A stretch of DNA of 64,000 bases from Lepiota brunneoincarnata (taxonomy: Eukaryota > Basidiomycota > Agaricomycetes > Agaricales > Agaricaceae): assembly GCA_023014365.1 (NCBI GenBank), contig JAEBUN010000025.1, positions 62,001 through 126,000 of the forward strand, read 5' to 3'. This document shows, one piece after another, positions 1 to 12,100 of the stretch (within the stretch, counting starts at the first letter, position 1; each line of letters opens with the position of its first letter). The notes under the pieces were generated by a model. The model was not told the DNA's origin, did no database searches, and saw only the letters and a program-made list of their open reading frames with translations. A program made the translations under genes and the position numbers.

Positions 1-1111
1 GCAAACGAGCTGCCCGGGAGAAGTGTCAGTACCGTTAAGCTTAGCGAAGAGAAGTGAGAAATTGCCCACCAGATAAGCCCGCAAAGGTGCGCTCATCGGA
101 AGCAGACTCGGTACGGGCGCGCTTGGCAGTATTGGCGCTGGCTTTGGCTAGAACCTGTTCAGCCCGGACATAACAGCAGTGTTTAGTGTTCATATTGAGA
201 ACTTGACAATAGGAAAGAAGACGGACGGTGCCTTTAGACGATGAGGACTTTTTGACGGTCTCCTAAAGAGGGAGGAAGTCAGAATCAGTGGTTGGGGGGA
301 GTGGAGCTGGCGCACCACGTCGGAGGTAGACAAACGACGCTTGCGATAAGGCGAGACTACACGAACCTCTTCGACGATAGCTTGAGAGACCTCCTCATCG
401 ACCATCATGTCCTGGAGGCGAGCAATTATCTCAGCCAATGTAATAGGTTGAGAAGCAGCTATATTACCGTGTCAGCACCAGTTGCTCGGGAGTTGGAAGC
501 ACTGGGCATACTCTCAGCAAGCTCGGTATCGGTGTCTACCACAACAGCAGCAGAGACAGGGGCCTTGCGACCTTTGCGAGGCTAAGCTTATACATGAGGA
601 GACGATTGGAGCCAAAAGAACGCTAAGCTTACGCGTTTGGGGACAGCAGAGCCTTCGGCAACGTTGGAGGAAGTAGAGCCAGTCGTGGACGATGGGTTCT
701 GAGCCTCTTCGGTCCTGGATTTGTGGGATTCTTCGGAACGAACGCGATTAATGTGGCTACAGCATTCAGAGAGCGCCTTATAGATCGTGGGCATCTCATA
801 AGATGAATGGTAGTTGTTTTGGTAAATTTCATAGAGCTTGCGGATACGGAAGACGTAGTCCTGGTTGACATGAAGCTTGATAGCCTCATTATCCTCCGAT
901 AACGCTTCAATATAAGCAGACTAGAAATGATTTGGAAACGGTGAGAGAAGCATGGAAAGAGTAGACATACCCCAGGGGCGTCGAACGCAAGGAGAGCCTT
1001 CTCGACGAGGGGACGAGCGACTTGGCCGTTTTGCAGACGCTGAAGACGACCTTTGGCGTTGCTGATGAGATCGTCGAGCTCAACCTGGAGATGGGGGATA
1101 GAAGAAGCCAT
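1..1111 (-). CDS. Giant-L antisense gene A2, copy 1 (partial, spliced, unknown function)
   Basis: The gene reads leftward from an ATG at 1111 (MASSIPHLQVELDD...) and runs off the window edge. Short introns with GT-AG ends are visible; one begins GTAAGCTTAG near 631 and ends AAGCTTAG near 583, so the element's repeated octamer sits at both splice sites. The first exons are rich in Leu, Glu and Arg and look helical; the middle is Ser/Thr/Pro-rich. I recognise no catalytic motif and no family. The corresponding gene in copy 3 ends at 30255, giving a protein of very roughly 400 residues. Intron boundaries are inferred from sequence only. Its position next to the Zn2Cys6 gene on the same strand suggests the two form one module. 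Confidence 0.5.
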
Positions 1112-1796
1112 TTTCTTGCGAAGGGTGTCTGCTAGAATGAGACGTCGCTCCCTCGCTTTTATAAGAAAAGGCCGTAGGCAGTGATGACGAATCATAACGA
1201 GTGGATGAAGAGCACCCTCCACCCTAAGCTTATGACCTGAGGGGCCTAGGAAACCTGTAATCTTGAGTAGCCAGCCTTCGACAGACTTGCTGAACCACAG
1301 TTGCCTTATTAGGTAACATGTCGCCAGGGTCTCGCGGTTATCAGTGTGCACAGGGATTCTGATGGAACGGTGAGGGCACCGATTTCAATTTGGCTAGGGG
1401 GAGATGGGTCCCAAGGGGCGCTTCAGTTTGACAGTTTGACGCGAGCTTTTTCGCGAGGAGCTTTTTCGAACAGCGTGGACAGGCTGGTTCGGGCTTGTAA
1501 GTAAACCGGAGCGGATGAGCCGGGTCACTACGCATTGCGGGTCACGGCGCGCTGAGATGTCAATAAACATCACTGATAGATCAGAGAGGCATATAATGAG
1601 TATATAAGTGACTGGCAACCTAAACTAGCTTAGGAGTCTCCCAGGAGGTCTTTAGCTTAGCTTTAGGAGATGACAAGAAAGTCAAAAACAGTTTAGCTTA
1701 ACTCAGTAGGAGACAAGGAACAACAAGATGACTATTGGGATGTATATACATGACAAGATTATATACTACATCCAAGAAGTAAACTAGGCGCAGAGA
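1112..1796. other. Spacer between antisense genes A2 and A1
   Basis: No convincing ORF. It holds TATATA-rich sequence near 1590-1605, which could be the A2 promoter read leftward, and a purine tract at 1395-1408. The same spacer occurs in copy 3 at 32304-32989, with a divergent stretch around 32600-32720. Confidence 0.5.
1395..1408 (+). promoter_or_regulatory. Internal polypurine tract resembling the 3' PPT
   Basis: The sequence CAATTTGG, then C or T, then TAGGGGGAGATG occurs here and again immediately before the 3' LTR (about 4481-4500). The same pair is present in copy 3, near 32580-32600 and 35330-35349. A second purine tract inside a retroelement can act as an extra plus-strand primer. 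That role is inferred from similarity alone. Confidence 0.45.
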
Positions 1797-4171
1797 TCAC
1801 TCAAGGTCTTCTAGAACAGACTCCGGATCCTGAGTCATCAGGAAAGCGAGGAAGAGAAGCGATTTGAGCTCCTCGAATTCCTCGTATGTCGGGACCCCCG
1901 GAAAGTTGTTGGCGAACTCAAAGAACGCCCGAACGTCTTCAAGGGAGTCGGCCATACCCATCTCTACAAAAGCCACATCGTTACCGTCCAAGGCAGTCCT
2001 GGTAGCTTGCATCTCCTGGACGAATTGATAAACTACACGGCGGTGGTGAAACGCCGAAGCCTCGTAAGCGACGCGGTTCGCCTCCAGGCTGACCAAGCTA
2101 GAGGACACAACACGCGCGAACGCGGCCAGATCTAGAAAAATAAAGAGAATAAGAAAAGGGAAAAATAGTGAACAGAGAAACTTACGGTATTCACTGGTCA
2201 GTGAGGATGTGACCAGGGCGTTCGCAACGCCGGCCGAAACCCGGGGATGGTCCGCGAAGGTACAAGGGTAGTTGTACAAGTCGCAGCTGCGACACTTCTT
2301 ACCCTTGCCCAGAGGCTCACACTCCAACTTACGAGCAGCGCAAGAAGGACACCGAGACCGAGGTGGCACATACTGGAGCAGATGTCAAAGCCGTCAGTAA
2401 GGAACCACGAGAAAACTTGGAGAACGTACCGAAAGCTGGCTAGTGTAAGGGGACTGGCGTCGTGTGCTTTGCATTGCGCCCCCCCTTACGCAAGGTACTT
2501 CTAGGGACCTGTGGTTGGACGTCCGGGCTCGGCCTTCTTAGCTGATGCCCGATGCCCGAGCCCGGTCTCAGCCTTCGGCCACCCCCATCCCCGAGCCCGA
2601 TCTGCGGGCGACTTCTATTATTAGTTGCTTGTCTATTGTTTGCGTACGTTATTACTGGTAGCTATCGTAGTGTCTGGTTACCCGGTCTGTGCGCAGACCA
2701 CTATGTATATATATAGCGTGGGTGGCGATTGTAATCGCCACCTGAATATCAACTTGGTTCCGGTGCCTTACTTCCCCTAACAGCTAGCTGCCAGCAGCCT
2801 AGGAAAGTCCTCACAAAAGAGCGGGACTGGGTGCCGGTATCCATGGTCCCGAATAATTTCGGCCTCAGAGCGCTGAACACAAGCCCGGGGAACGTATTTC
2901 TTCGTCCGCGTGTTGGAACTCTTCTTGGACGAAAGGACGCGTTGTTGACGCGACGGGCCAGCATGAGGGGACTCTTGAGGGATCTCCGGAACCACCAGGC
3001 TAGGCAAACGAGAAAGGACGGGGGTCGGAGAAGCTAAGAACGCGTCTTGAAAAACAAAAGTCGGTTCTTGAGGGGCAGGCGAAGGCTCCAGAAGGAGCTC
3101 CAAATCTGGAGAAGGAGAAATCTCCACGGCGCTTGCGGGAGACACGACTGGAGCGCCAGCTAAGTGAGGTGGTGATGGTGTTGGGCACCTAGGCGAAGCC
3201 AGCACCTGTTGCCCATCCAGAGAAGAGGACCAGCTAAAGATTTTGAAGAGGTCGGCTTGAGAGATCTCAGGGACTGGAGAACGCGATGACGAGTTAGAAC
3301 CCGCCAGGAATAAGGGGAGAGGGGGCGGCGTCGATGATTTCGCCCTCTGTTTGCCTTTAAAGGCAGCTGGTATACGCGCTAAAGCAGAAGTCAGCGGAAA
3401 GAACAAATATATCATAAAAAACGACTAAGCTTACGCGTTGAAGTAGCAGAAGAGAGTACGGGGGAAGAAGGCCGGTTTGTTGAAGGGCCCGGCACCTCCG
3501 AACCTGATGCAATACCCAAGGGAGGGAGCACCAGCGAGTCTTCCTCGTCCAGGGTGCGCAGAGAGACGGCGAGAGGGGGCAGCGACATTGAACTGGACAA
3601 AGCCTCTGTGGATAATCCACCAGAGGGCCCGCCAACGGGGATACCTGACGAGGGTTCTGCGGAAAATCCGGCAGAGCGCTCGTCGGTTAGATTGCACAAC
3701 GACGCAATGGAAATCACGCGTCTTGGCACTGGAGCGTACAAAGGAGAGGCCGGCGGAGGAGTTGGTTCGCGGGGCGGAGAGTATGGTGGAGGAGGGGTCC
3801 TTGCCACACCCACCTGACAATTTCCGCGAGCTCCTCGAGCTCCTCGCCCTCCTCTAGCCCTCCTAGTACGCGGTGCTGGTGGTTCCCATTGAGGTAGGAG
3901 GTTGCGACGTGCCGGGAGGCGAATAGTGAGACCTAAAAGTAGAGAAAACATAAGTAAAGACAACGAGAACAGGGGAAAACGCGACTTACGTTGCACGATC
4001 GATGATGAAGGCGCGCCTTGGGAAGCCGTTGAGGCGTTGCTCGGCCCAGGGTAGCCTGAAAACAGTGTTAAGAAAACAGACAAAACTGTAACTCGAACTC
4101 TACTTACTGGAAGAAGAGTCCGAGTCCTCCTCGTAGCGAGCACATTTGCTGCTGCGCGTGTTTCTGTCCAT
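1797..4171 (-). pseudogene. Giant-L antisense gene A1: Zn2Cys6-cluster protein, copy 1 (broken by solo LTR)
   Basis: Spliced gene on the - strand, starting with ATG at 4171 (MDRNTRSSK...). Introns with clear donors follow: GTAAGT near 4110 and 3985, GTAAGCTTAG near 3430, GTACGT near 2425 and GTAAGTT near 2185. The N-terminal 350 or so residues are Pro/Ser-rich and basic. Near the C-terminal third lies a cysteine motif spaced C-x2-C-x6-C-x8-C-x2-C-x6-C, the spacing of the fungal Zn(II)2Cys6 DNA-binding cluster, followed by about 150 acidic, helix-prone residues. In this copy a 339-bp solo LTR (2444-2782) cuts the exon before the cluster, so no full protein is expected. DNA binding is inferred from the motif; the target is unknown. 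Confidence 0.65.
2444..2782 (+). mobile_element. Solo LTR of the KH-protein LTR element
   Basis: 339 bp, TG..CA ends, flanked by the 5-bp duplication GCTAG (2439-2443 and 2783-2787). The empty site is visible in copy 3 near 33630-33645. The sequence is essentially identical, in reverse complement, to the LTRs at 53697-54035 and 55315-55653. It contains a TATATATATA box (2706-2715), a 9-bp inverted repeat (2722-2730 / 2733-2741) and the putative self-primer ACCTGAATAT (2740-2749). Confidence 0.95.
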
Positions 4172-4498
4172 TGTTGATAGAAGTGAGCGTTGAAAAGTGA
4201 ATATGCGAGCACAATAGACGAGTAAGAAGTGAGAGGGAGAACGAAGGAGATGAAACGAGACCTTGGGACATTTAAAAGACCCAATAAAGAGATAAAAATT
4301 TAAGCTATAGCAACAAGAAGTTGATCTATACATTTAAACTCAGTGACATGACATCATTCTGAAATAAGCTTAGCGAAAGTGCGCTACCCTCGAAGCTGGT
4401 GAACGTTCTAGACCATAGAGCGCATCAGAGAGACTCAGATACTGCGAATTTGAAGGAGATAATGACTGAGGACAGTCAGCAATTTGGTTAGGGGGAGA
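4172..4498. other. Giant-L region between gene A1 and the 3' LTR, ending in the 3' PPT
   Basis: Non-coding. It would contain the A1 promoter, read leftward. It ends in the purine run AGGGGGAGA (4490-4498) directly against the LTR, as expected for the plus-strand primer of a + strand retroelement. The same junction occurs at 35338-35346. Confidence 0.65.
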
Positions 4499-5799
4499 TG
4501 ATACGCCGATTTCACGCCTATACATGAATTCCGTACTCCGGAACGATTCTCTACATAGAATCATTGGCTATATCATTAAAGAACTCTATAGAGGATTGGT
4601 ACTATATCCCGTAGTAGCCAGTTCGACCGAACTGAGGATATTCGAGCCTCGGAAGTGTTCAAACCAGCTCATTATCACTAAGCTTAGTGAACCAAGCTAT
4701 CAGAACGCTCTCCGGAGGGATTCAGGACTCTACATAGCCTATCGAGTATACCCCGGTCGCATCCAGGGACCTTACGAGCAGTTTTCTGATGAACCCGAAT
4801 GCGTTTGAACATAAAAGAATGTACCTAGCGGCTGTCGCAGGCATATTATGTCTATAGCAAGTTCAATAATGATGACCGGACCATGGAACGGAACGTCCAA
4901 CGTTCGGGAGGCAATACCCGATGCCCAAAACCCTAGAAACATCAAAGACTCCTAATTAACGAGTGCTTTGTGGGTCCCGGCACTTCGGCATTCTGCTTAA
5001 CTGAGATTAATTACAACGGATCAAGGGATTGTCCATCCGCTATACATTCCGATCATAATTGATCCGGAAACTTAATGCGCTCGCGTGGACGCAGAATAAT
5101 GCAGCCGAGCACGGAGCATGTCTGGCTGGATTGCCATTCGTTAATCAGAGAAAAACCCATAACCCAGGGTGAGGTAGAAATGCTGCCGAACCTTCCAAAA
5201 TGTTCTACAGTGCCTGTAACAATTAAGCTTATTGTTTTCTATTTCATATTTACTATCTCTTGTATGTATCTAAACAATATAAATACGGTCGCACTTGTTC
5301 ATGGAGAAGAAAGAGGTCTCACCCCCGCTTCCACATGCAAGTCTGCGAGCCGTGATCAAGAACGGTTTCAGAGGGCTATTTAGTGTGCGTCGTTAAGTGT
5401 GATTTCTTCGGTCGTCGACCAACCCAGGGACAGAGACAGAGACCAGAGTTCAGAGTTTAGAGTTCCAGAGTGCTAGAGACAGAGACAGAGACAGAGACCA
5501 GAGTTCAGAGACCAGAGACCAGAGACCAGAGACCCAGCGCTTTGAATTGACAGGGATTGTCCTTTCATTGTTGCACCGTACGGCTAAGATAACTTCAACG
5601 GCTGTTCGTTAACCTCTAAAAACACTACTCTCTTGAATTTCGCTGTCAGAACGCACCCCCAGAACACCCTAAAAGACGAAACTGTTCATTATCTATCTCA
5701 TTCCACTTGTATTAGCTTAAGCTTATCGAATAGCGGCTAAGCTTAGTGAAAACGAGCCCCTTATCGATATTAAAACCTAGAAGTTTCTTCTACCTTTCA
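4499..5799 (+). repeat. 3' LTR of Giant-L copy 1
   Basis: 1301 bp, beginning TGATACGCCG and ending CTTTCA. Three other copies lie in the window: 7268-8527 (inverted), 13781-15026 and 35347-38200. It holds a TATAAATA box near 5279, a CAGAGAC/CCAGAGA microsatellite at about 5425-5535 and four TAAGCTTA sites, one inside the perfect 16-bp palindrome TCACTAAGCTTAGTGA. It is 55 bp longer than the copy 3 LTRs, mostly because of the microsatellite. A 94-codon and a 102-codon ORF are open in it and in the other copies; I do not regard them as proven genes. Confidence 0.9.
5425..5535 (+). repeat. CAGAGAC / CCAGAGA microsatellite in the Giant-L LTR
   Basis: Interrupted short tandem repeat of CAGAGA and CCAGAGTT-type units. 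It is also present at about 7530-7607 (inverted), 14708-14762 and 37881-37935 with different unit numbers, so it is a length-variable marker for telling LTR copies apart. Confidence 0.8.
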
Positions 5800-7267
5800 C
5801 CGGTATTCCTCTGAGCATGATTATAACTACCGGCATGATTACTGTCCATCTTTTGCCAAGCTCTCTAAGGAATGATTTTAAGGTAGCCCCTGGATATTCA
5901 TGAGGTCCTTAAGCTCAGCGAGGCCACCTGCCCTCTGCGAGACTTCATCCTGAAATTTCTGCTTTAAGCTTTGTCAGCCTCGCTTTACTACCAGGTCAGA
6001 AGTCCCCTGTTCAGGATGTCACGGGTGGATGGCCCATCGATGGCCGAGTTTACCACCTCAAATCCTGATGAAGGATTGGCATAAGTGTTTTGCCAATTGA
6101 AATTTCGATGGCTTTATCCACGACATCCATCCAATCATGGGGTCCCGCTTCGCGTAAATCCTTCACAGTCATGTCGACCCATCGCTGTGGTTCTACGCGC
6201 CCCGGTGATTGCTAATCTTGCATTGAGTACATCCTGGAACACCGAGTCCAGTGCGCTCGTAAATAACTTGACTAGTTCTTGGTTCGAGACTACCGCCGGC
6301 GACTTCAGACACTTCTCTGCTTTGAGAATGAATCGCCTTTTAAAGTCCAAGACTTTATGCTCCTCATTCATCGCAATGCCTCTACTCTCTGTGCAGAGTT
6401 CCCTCAATCGTCGCACTGAGCCCTGCTTGGCTGCCACAGTCTCGGGATACTCTTTCTTCAATCTCTCTACGAAGCCTGTCCAGCTTCCTGCTGGGAACTC
6501 TGCAAAACTCATCCACTCTTCACGGATATCCTGGTCCACATATGACACTGCCCAATTTATCCTTTCTGCATTGTCCGTCGTCTTCGTTATCGTGAAGAGC
6601 CATTCAAGCGTCCAGAGATAATTTCTCAATGTCTGTGGTTTTGATGCATCCCATCTGGGAGCATTATTGCTAAAGGGAATTGGCATATGCTCATGTCCCA
6701 TTTTACTAGCTGTAGTTGTTGTAGATGGTGTAGTTTGATTTGTCTGTACAGTTGGAGTTGACTGTGATATCTGTGGTACCGTAGAGGCACCAGGAGGGTT
6801 CGTATGAAACGAGTTTTGGTTTGTAAACGCTAAGCTTAGCGTAGGAACGGTCTGACCATCCTGGCTTTCAGTGTGCAGAATATGCGCTATGTTGCAAGCT
6901 GAGGCTGGAAGCCTTATAGTAATTCTGGGAGCAGTAGAGGTTGGCGGTGCGACTTCTCTCGATACTGCAACTGCTGAACCACTCGCTGTGTTCGCAGCTA
7001 AAGAGTTAACGGGATCTTTTCGCTTTCAAGAGGTACTAGCGGCGATGAGGCCTTCAGAACCTTCTGGATGATTGGAATTCCAAGTAGTTCTCTGTTTTGG
7101 GGGGTCGACCTTCCTGAGACTGTTCTTGAAGGACATTTTGGGTGACTTTACGGTCTTTGCTTGAACCTTTTTCTGCTTCGCAGGTGAAAGGTGGGCCAGT
7201 GTCCAAGTCTTTTGGTGTTTGTCTCGTGAAATTCAACTGAAAACCCCCCCTTGCGGTGGGCTCCAGA
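5800..7267 (-). pseudogene. Giant-L copy 2 gag fragment
   Basis: Reverse complement of the gag region of copy 3 (15027-15622 joined to about 24740). The best-preserved stretch is 6701-6135, beginning MGHEHMPIPFSNNAPRW and containing the capsid-like retrotransposon gag core (W-x2-W, FxxRFxxKAEK). It is frameshifted at about 6170 relative to copy 3. It shows the intact sequence AATTCCCTTTAGCAAT at 6666-6685, the empty site for the Gyp1 insertion in copy 3. It is cut at 5800 by copy 1. Confidence 0.85.
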
Positions 7268-8527
7268 TGAAAAGGTAGAAACTTTCGTAGGTTTTAATAT
7301 AGATAGTGGGCTTGTTTTCACTAAGCTTAGCCGCAATTCGATAAGCTTAAGCTAATACAAGTGGAATGAGATAGATAAAGAACAGTTTTGTCTTTTAGGG
7401 TGTTCTGGGGGTGTGTTCTGACAGCGAAATTCAAGAGAGTAGTGTTTTTAGAGGTTAATGGACAGCCATTGAAGTTATCTTAGCCATACGGTGCAACAAT
7501 GAAAGGACAATCCCTGTCAATTCAAAGCACTGGGTCTCTGGTCTCTGGTCTCTGGTCTCTGGTCTCTGGTCTCTGAACTCTGGTCTCTATCTCTGTCTCT
7601 GGGTTGGTCGACGACTGAAGAAATCACACTTAACGACGCACACTAAATAGCCCTCTGAAACCGTTCTTGATCACGGCTCGCAGACTTGTGTGTGGAAGCG
7701 GGGGTGAGACCTCTCCTCCCTCCACGAACAAGTGCGACTGTATTTATATTGTTTAGATACATATGAGAGATAGTAAATATGAAATAGAAAACAATAAGCT
7801 TAATTGTTACAGGCACTGTAGAACATTTTGGAAGGTTCAGCAGCATTTCTACCTCACCCTGGGTTATGGGTTTTTCTCTGATTAACAAATGGCAATCCAG
7901 CCAGACGTGTTCCGTGCTCGTCTGCATTATTCTGCGTCCACGCGAGCGCGTTAAGTTTCCGGATCAATTATGATCGGAATGTATAGCATATGGACAATCC
8001 CTTGATCTGTTGTAATTAATCTCAGTTAAGCAGTATGCTGAAGTGCTGGGACCCACAAAGCACTCATTAATTAGGAGTCTTTGATATTTCTAGGGTTTTG
8101 GGCATCGGGTATAGCCTCCCAAATGTTGGACGTTCCGTTCCATGGTCCGGTCATCATTATTGAACTTGCTATAGATGTAATACGCCTGCGACAGCCACTA
8201 GGTACATTCTTTTATGTTCAAACGCATTCGGGTTCATCAGAAAACTGCTTGTAAGGTCCCTTGATGCGACCGGGGTATACTCGATAGGCTATGTAGAGTC
8301 CTGAATCCCTCCGGAGAGCGTTCTGATAGCTTGGTTCACTAAGCTTAGTGATAATGAGCTGGTTTGAACACTTCTGAGGCTCGAATATCCTCAGTTCAGT
8401 TGAACTGGCTACTACGGGATATAGTACCAATCCTCTATAGAGTTCTTTAATGATATAGCCAATGATTCTATGTAGAGAATTGTTCCGGAGTACGGAATTC
8501 ATGTATAGGTGTGAAATCGGCGTATCA
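7268..8527 (-). repeat. 5' LTR of Giant-L copy 2 (inverted orientation)
   Basis: 1260 bp, reading TGATACGCC... leftward from 8527. It is followed on the - strand by the same internal sequence as copy 3 (TCTGGAGCCCAC...), so this is a 5' LTR. Its insertion target is the 3' end of the decayed element Gyp3. The partner 3' LTR lies left of the window. Confidence 0.9.
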
Positions 8528-9130
8528 TTGGGACCAAAGCGGAGGGTTGGGGTGGTATCCTTGATATAAGGCAACCGGGGGGACAGGGCGAAGTCAGTAC
8601 GTAGACTTCAGAACCAAGGCGGAGTACGTTGGGCGGGGGGTTGGACTTGCAGCCTCAGCTTATGTGCTGTGCCCTCCTACTGTCCTAGTCCGTATTTCAG
8701 GAAGTCGGAGCTGAAGCAGAGCGAGGCAGAAGAGAGGAGAGGATAGGGAACAGGGAGCTGGTCCGCTGCTCAATTCAATTATCAGACTGAGGAGTACAAG
8801 CCAAGTACCTACAGTATATATACTACCAGCCTTACGAACTATGACTCGTACTGACTACATGTAGAGTGAAGCGGAGACCAATCTGGTTACAAATGGATTA
8901 CGAATGGAATGGAAATGGGTACAGGTATGGAGACTAATAACGTATCTTGACTACGGATGGGAAATGGAGACGGGGGCATGAGACACTGAGGGTCAGGTGA
9001 CCATGGCATGTGTGGAGGTGGTCGTGTGATCGGGGCAGTGGGTTGCAGTTGGAGCAGGTCGGGGCTGAGTTGGAGGGCAGAGGGTTGTTGTGTGGAACAC
9101 ACATGGAGTCAAGAAGCCAAAGTTTAAACG
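8528..9130 (-). other. Probable LTR and 3' flank of Gyp3
   Basis: Lies directly 3' of the Gyp3 chromodomain and has no believable ORF. It has a TATATATAC motif near 8815-8825 and GC-rich sequence unlike the AT-rich Gyp3 coding part. An LTR is expected here; I could not find a second copy in the window to fix its ends. Confidence 0.35.
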
Positions 9131-12100
9131 ATTAGACTCTGAGTTGGCATGGATATGACACCTTTAAGCCACTTGTACTCCATTAAGAATGCTACTGCAT
9201 CTCCTTCATCATGTGTTTTGGGGATGATGGTTCCATCCATAGTTTCAGGTCTGATTTCATCAGGTACTGATTTGAAGTGGGACTCAGGTTCCCAGGTATT
9301 TTCTGATTCTGGCCATCCAACCCATTTGACTGGGTATTTGAGGTGATTTCATCATTTTTGGTGATTTAGTATCACTTTGATCTCATAGACTTCTTTGCCT
9401 TTGACAATTTGGGGTGGAGGTTGGATGTAATTGGGACCATATGTTTCAGTTTCAATATACAGCATGAGAAGTTGGGTGTGGAATATGGGGTGGATTTTCC
9501 AACGTTTAGGGAGTTTGAGTTGATATGAAACAGGGGATAGAATGTTGATGATGCGGAATGGTCCAAGACGTTTGGGGGCCATTTTATGCATGACATATGG
9601 GGTATTTAAGTTCCAGGCATCGAGCCAAACCATTTGATTTTTGTGGAACAGGGTAAACTTTGATTGATGTTGGTTTTCCATGTGTTTCATAGCAGTTTTG
9701 TGTGCGGTTTTAGCATTTTGATGGTATAAATCAATTAGTTCCATGTGGTTGTTGACAGTGGGGGATTCAGTTTCAAGGAGAATGGTGGGAAGTGCTTTCG
9801 GTTGTATGCCCATAATGATTTCAAACAGTGTTTGTTTTTGTAAGGCATGTGGTCGGCTGTTGTACGTGAATTTGAGGATAGGAAGGGCCTGTGACCAATT
9901 TTCAGGGTGATGTGAGCAGAAAATGGAAAGATACACTTGGGTTTCCTGATGAGAACGTTTGGTTGCTCCATCCGCTTTGGGGTGGTAGGCCATGGTCATT
10001 GTGGGGGTTATTTCAAGTTATTCTAACAGTTTTTGGAATGAATGCACAGTAAAGTGTGGATTGCGGTCGGATATGATACGTTTGGGTAGGCCATAGCATG
10101 GAAAAACCTTGTTGAGAATGATGTCAGTGATGTCATTGGTGGTCGTGGTTTTGTTGGTAGTGGTGAGAATTACCCCCTTCAAGAGTTCATGGTCCACAAT
10201 GGACAAAATTAAGTCAAAGCCGGCGGAGGGAGGGGGGTCAGTGATGAGATCCATCGCAATCTGAGCAAATGGGTGGTTCAATTCGGGCACCGGGATAGGG
10301 GTAAAAGCAGGCTTGGCAGGGTGTCAGTTAATTTTAAACTGTTGACAGTTGGCACATCCTTTGACATAATCATGTGTAAAACTGGCCATACTGGGCCAGT
10401 AGAAATCACACTCCATTGCATGAAGGGTCATATCGATACCAGGATGTCTGGCGGTGGGGGAATTATGGTATTTCCATATGATATGTCAGTGGAGTTTGAG
10501 ATCTTCTGGTGGAACGGTTCTTCCATCATACATAACCAATAAGCCTTTCGGGGTTTGTGTTACAGAGTAATGGGAATCCATTGAGACATATGGAGGAGTC
10601 ATGAGGGTGGTTATCTGTTCAGTGGTATGTGGGTCGTAGTTGTTGTGTCAGAGTATGTCATCACGTGTTTCTTGGTTGATGGTGTTAACAAATATGGATT
10701 CAGGTAATACTGTTATGGATTTATTGTCTTCATCCTCATTGGGGATGTGGTTAGGATGGCAGAAGAGGGTGTCGGTGGCAGGTATCTTTGTACCAGGTAT
10801 GTGTTCGATCTGGAGGTTAAAGCAGGAGAGGAATTGATGCCAGCGGGCCTGGCATCTGTTATGATCCATGCTCCTTCCATATCCGAGGATAACTGGAGAT
10901 GGCCTTCAATCACTCTACAAGGTGTCCGAGACGGTTGGCCTTGCAGAGCTTAGTGGATCGCGCTCAATGAGATAATGAGGGAACACGCCAAGTTAAGGCA
11001 GAGAGGATTAATGACCACTGTTAACAAGATTAAAGCTTAAGGCTTTAATCTCTACTTGTACAGGCCTTATATACCTATGAGATACTATATACTTGTTATA
11101 GGTTGTTGGGCTGTTCTACTTGTCCTGTGCAGTCTTGACCATGATGCGCATCCTAGCTGATGGCATCCTACTGTTATTTATATATTACAATGAGTCAGTG
11201 TCCTCATTCTCCATTCCACTGCTGTGCAATGTTCCATCACTTTCCTCTGACTCATAATTCTCTTCTCCCAATTCTATCTCCATGGATTCTCCTCCATTCT
11301 TGGTCTCCACTCTCTCAGTGCTTCCATCCAGATTGGAGGTTGGATTGGTTGATCCATGGCTATCTTCTTCATCCTCGGGGTATTCCAGAATATCCTCCAG
11401 AGTTATCTCCATTCCTGCATCTCTTGCCAAGTCCTGCATGGTGTTGTAGTATTCCCCTTCTTTGTCTTCATATTCCTGTGCTCGCAACTGGTCTGTGGTC
11501 TCCTGTACCCATCTTGTAAAGTCAAATAGTTGTTCTTGTTCCTCTTGATCCGGACTGTTCATAACAGCATTGGTTTATATCCTGTGGTTTCTTCCAGTAA
11601 GTAAGATTCTGGTGATTGGTATGAACAGGAAGGGTCCTCCTTCCAGATAATGGCACCATTTGCTGAGGGCATGGATTATGGCAAGGAGCTCATGGTCATG
11701 AATATCATAGTTTCATTCAGTGGGCGTAAGGGTTTTTGATAGGAAAGCCATGGGATGGCATTGATTATTAATGTTGGTTTGGTAAAGTATGGCTCCGGTA
11801 GTGTATTTCAAAGTGTCACCTTTGATTTTGAATGGTTTTGATTGGTTGGGCATTGTAAGTACGGGTTGCTTTGAAAACTGAAGTTTCAAAGTGTCGAATG
11901 AGTCTCAGCATTTGTTGGTCCACTTGAATAGTTGTTTGGTCAACATGAGGGCGTTAAGGGGTCGGGCGATAGCAGAATAGCTGTGGATAAACTTCCAGTA
12001 GAAGTTACAGAATCCTATAAATTTGCAGACATCTTTGGTACATTTCAGGATGGGCCATTGGGCAATTCCAGCCAATTTGACTGGGTCCATCTCAATTTTG

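Larger units (their letters stand above)
1..5799 (+). mobile_element. Giant-L LTR retrotransposon, copy 1 (3' part; continues left of window)
   Basis: The sequence from the left edge to 5799 runs parallel to 30491-38200. It has the same antisense gene pair, the same purine tract and the same LTR. Gag-pol and the 5' LTR of this copy lie outside the window. It ends at 5799 with the LTR terminus, and the next base falls inside the gag gene of copy 2, which lies on the opposite strand, so copy 1 inserted into copy 2. A 339-bp KH-family solo LTR interrupts it. That the antisense genes belong to the element, and are not host DNA beside an LTR, is shown by both copies having the same module joined to the LTR at the same base. 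Confidence 0.85.

Noticed and set aside
629..1351. 240-codon ORF on the - strand
   Set aside because: It reads through an apparent intron (GTATGTCTAC...TTCTAG) of A2. The spliced reading gives a better protein.
4524..5383. 94- and 102-codon ORFs in the Giant-L LTR, open in all copies
   Set aside because: The copies are too similar for openness to be informative; the second ORF lies across the TATA box; no motif.
5425..5535. CRISPR-like array
   Set aside because: Simple CAGAGA microsatellite without unique spacers, in a eukaryotic LTR.
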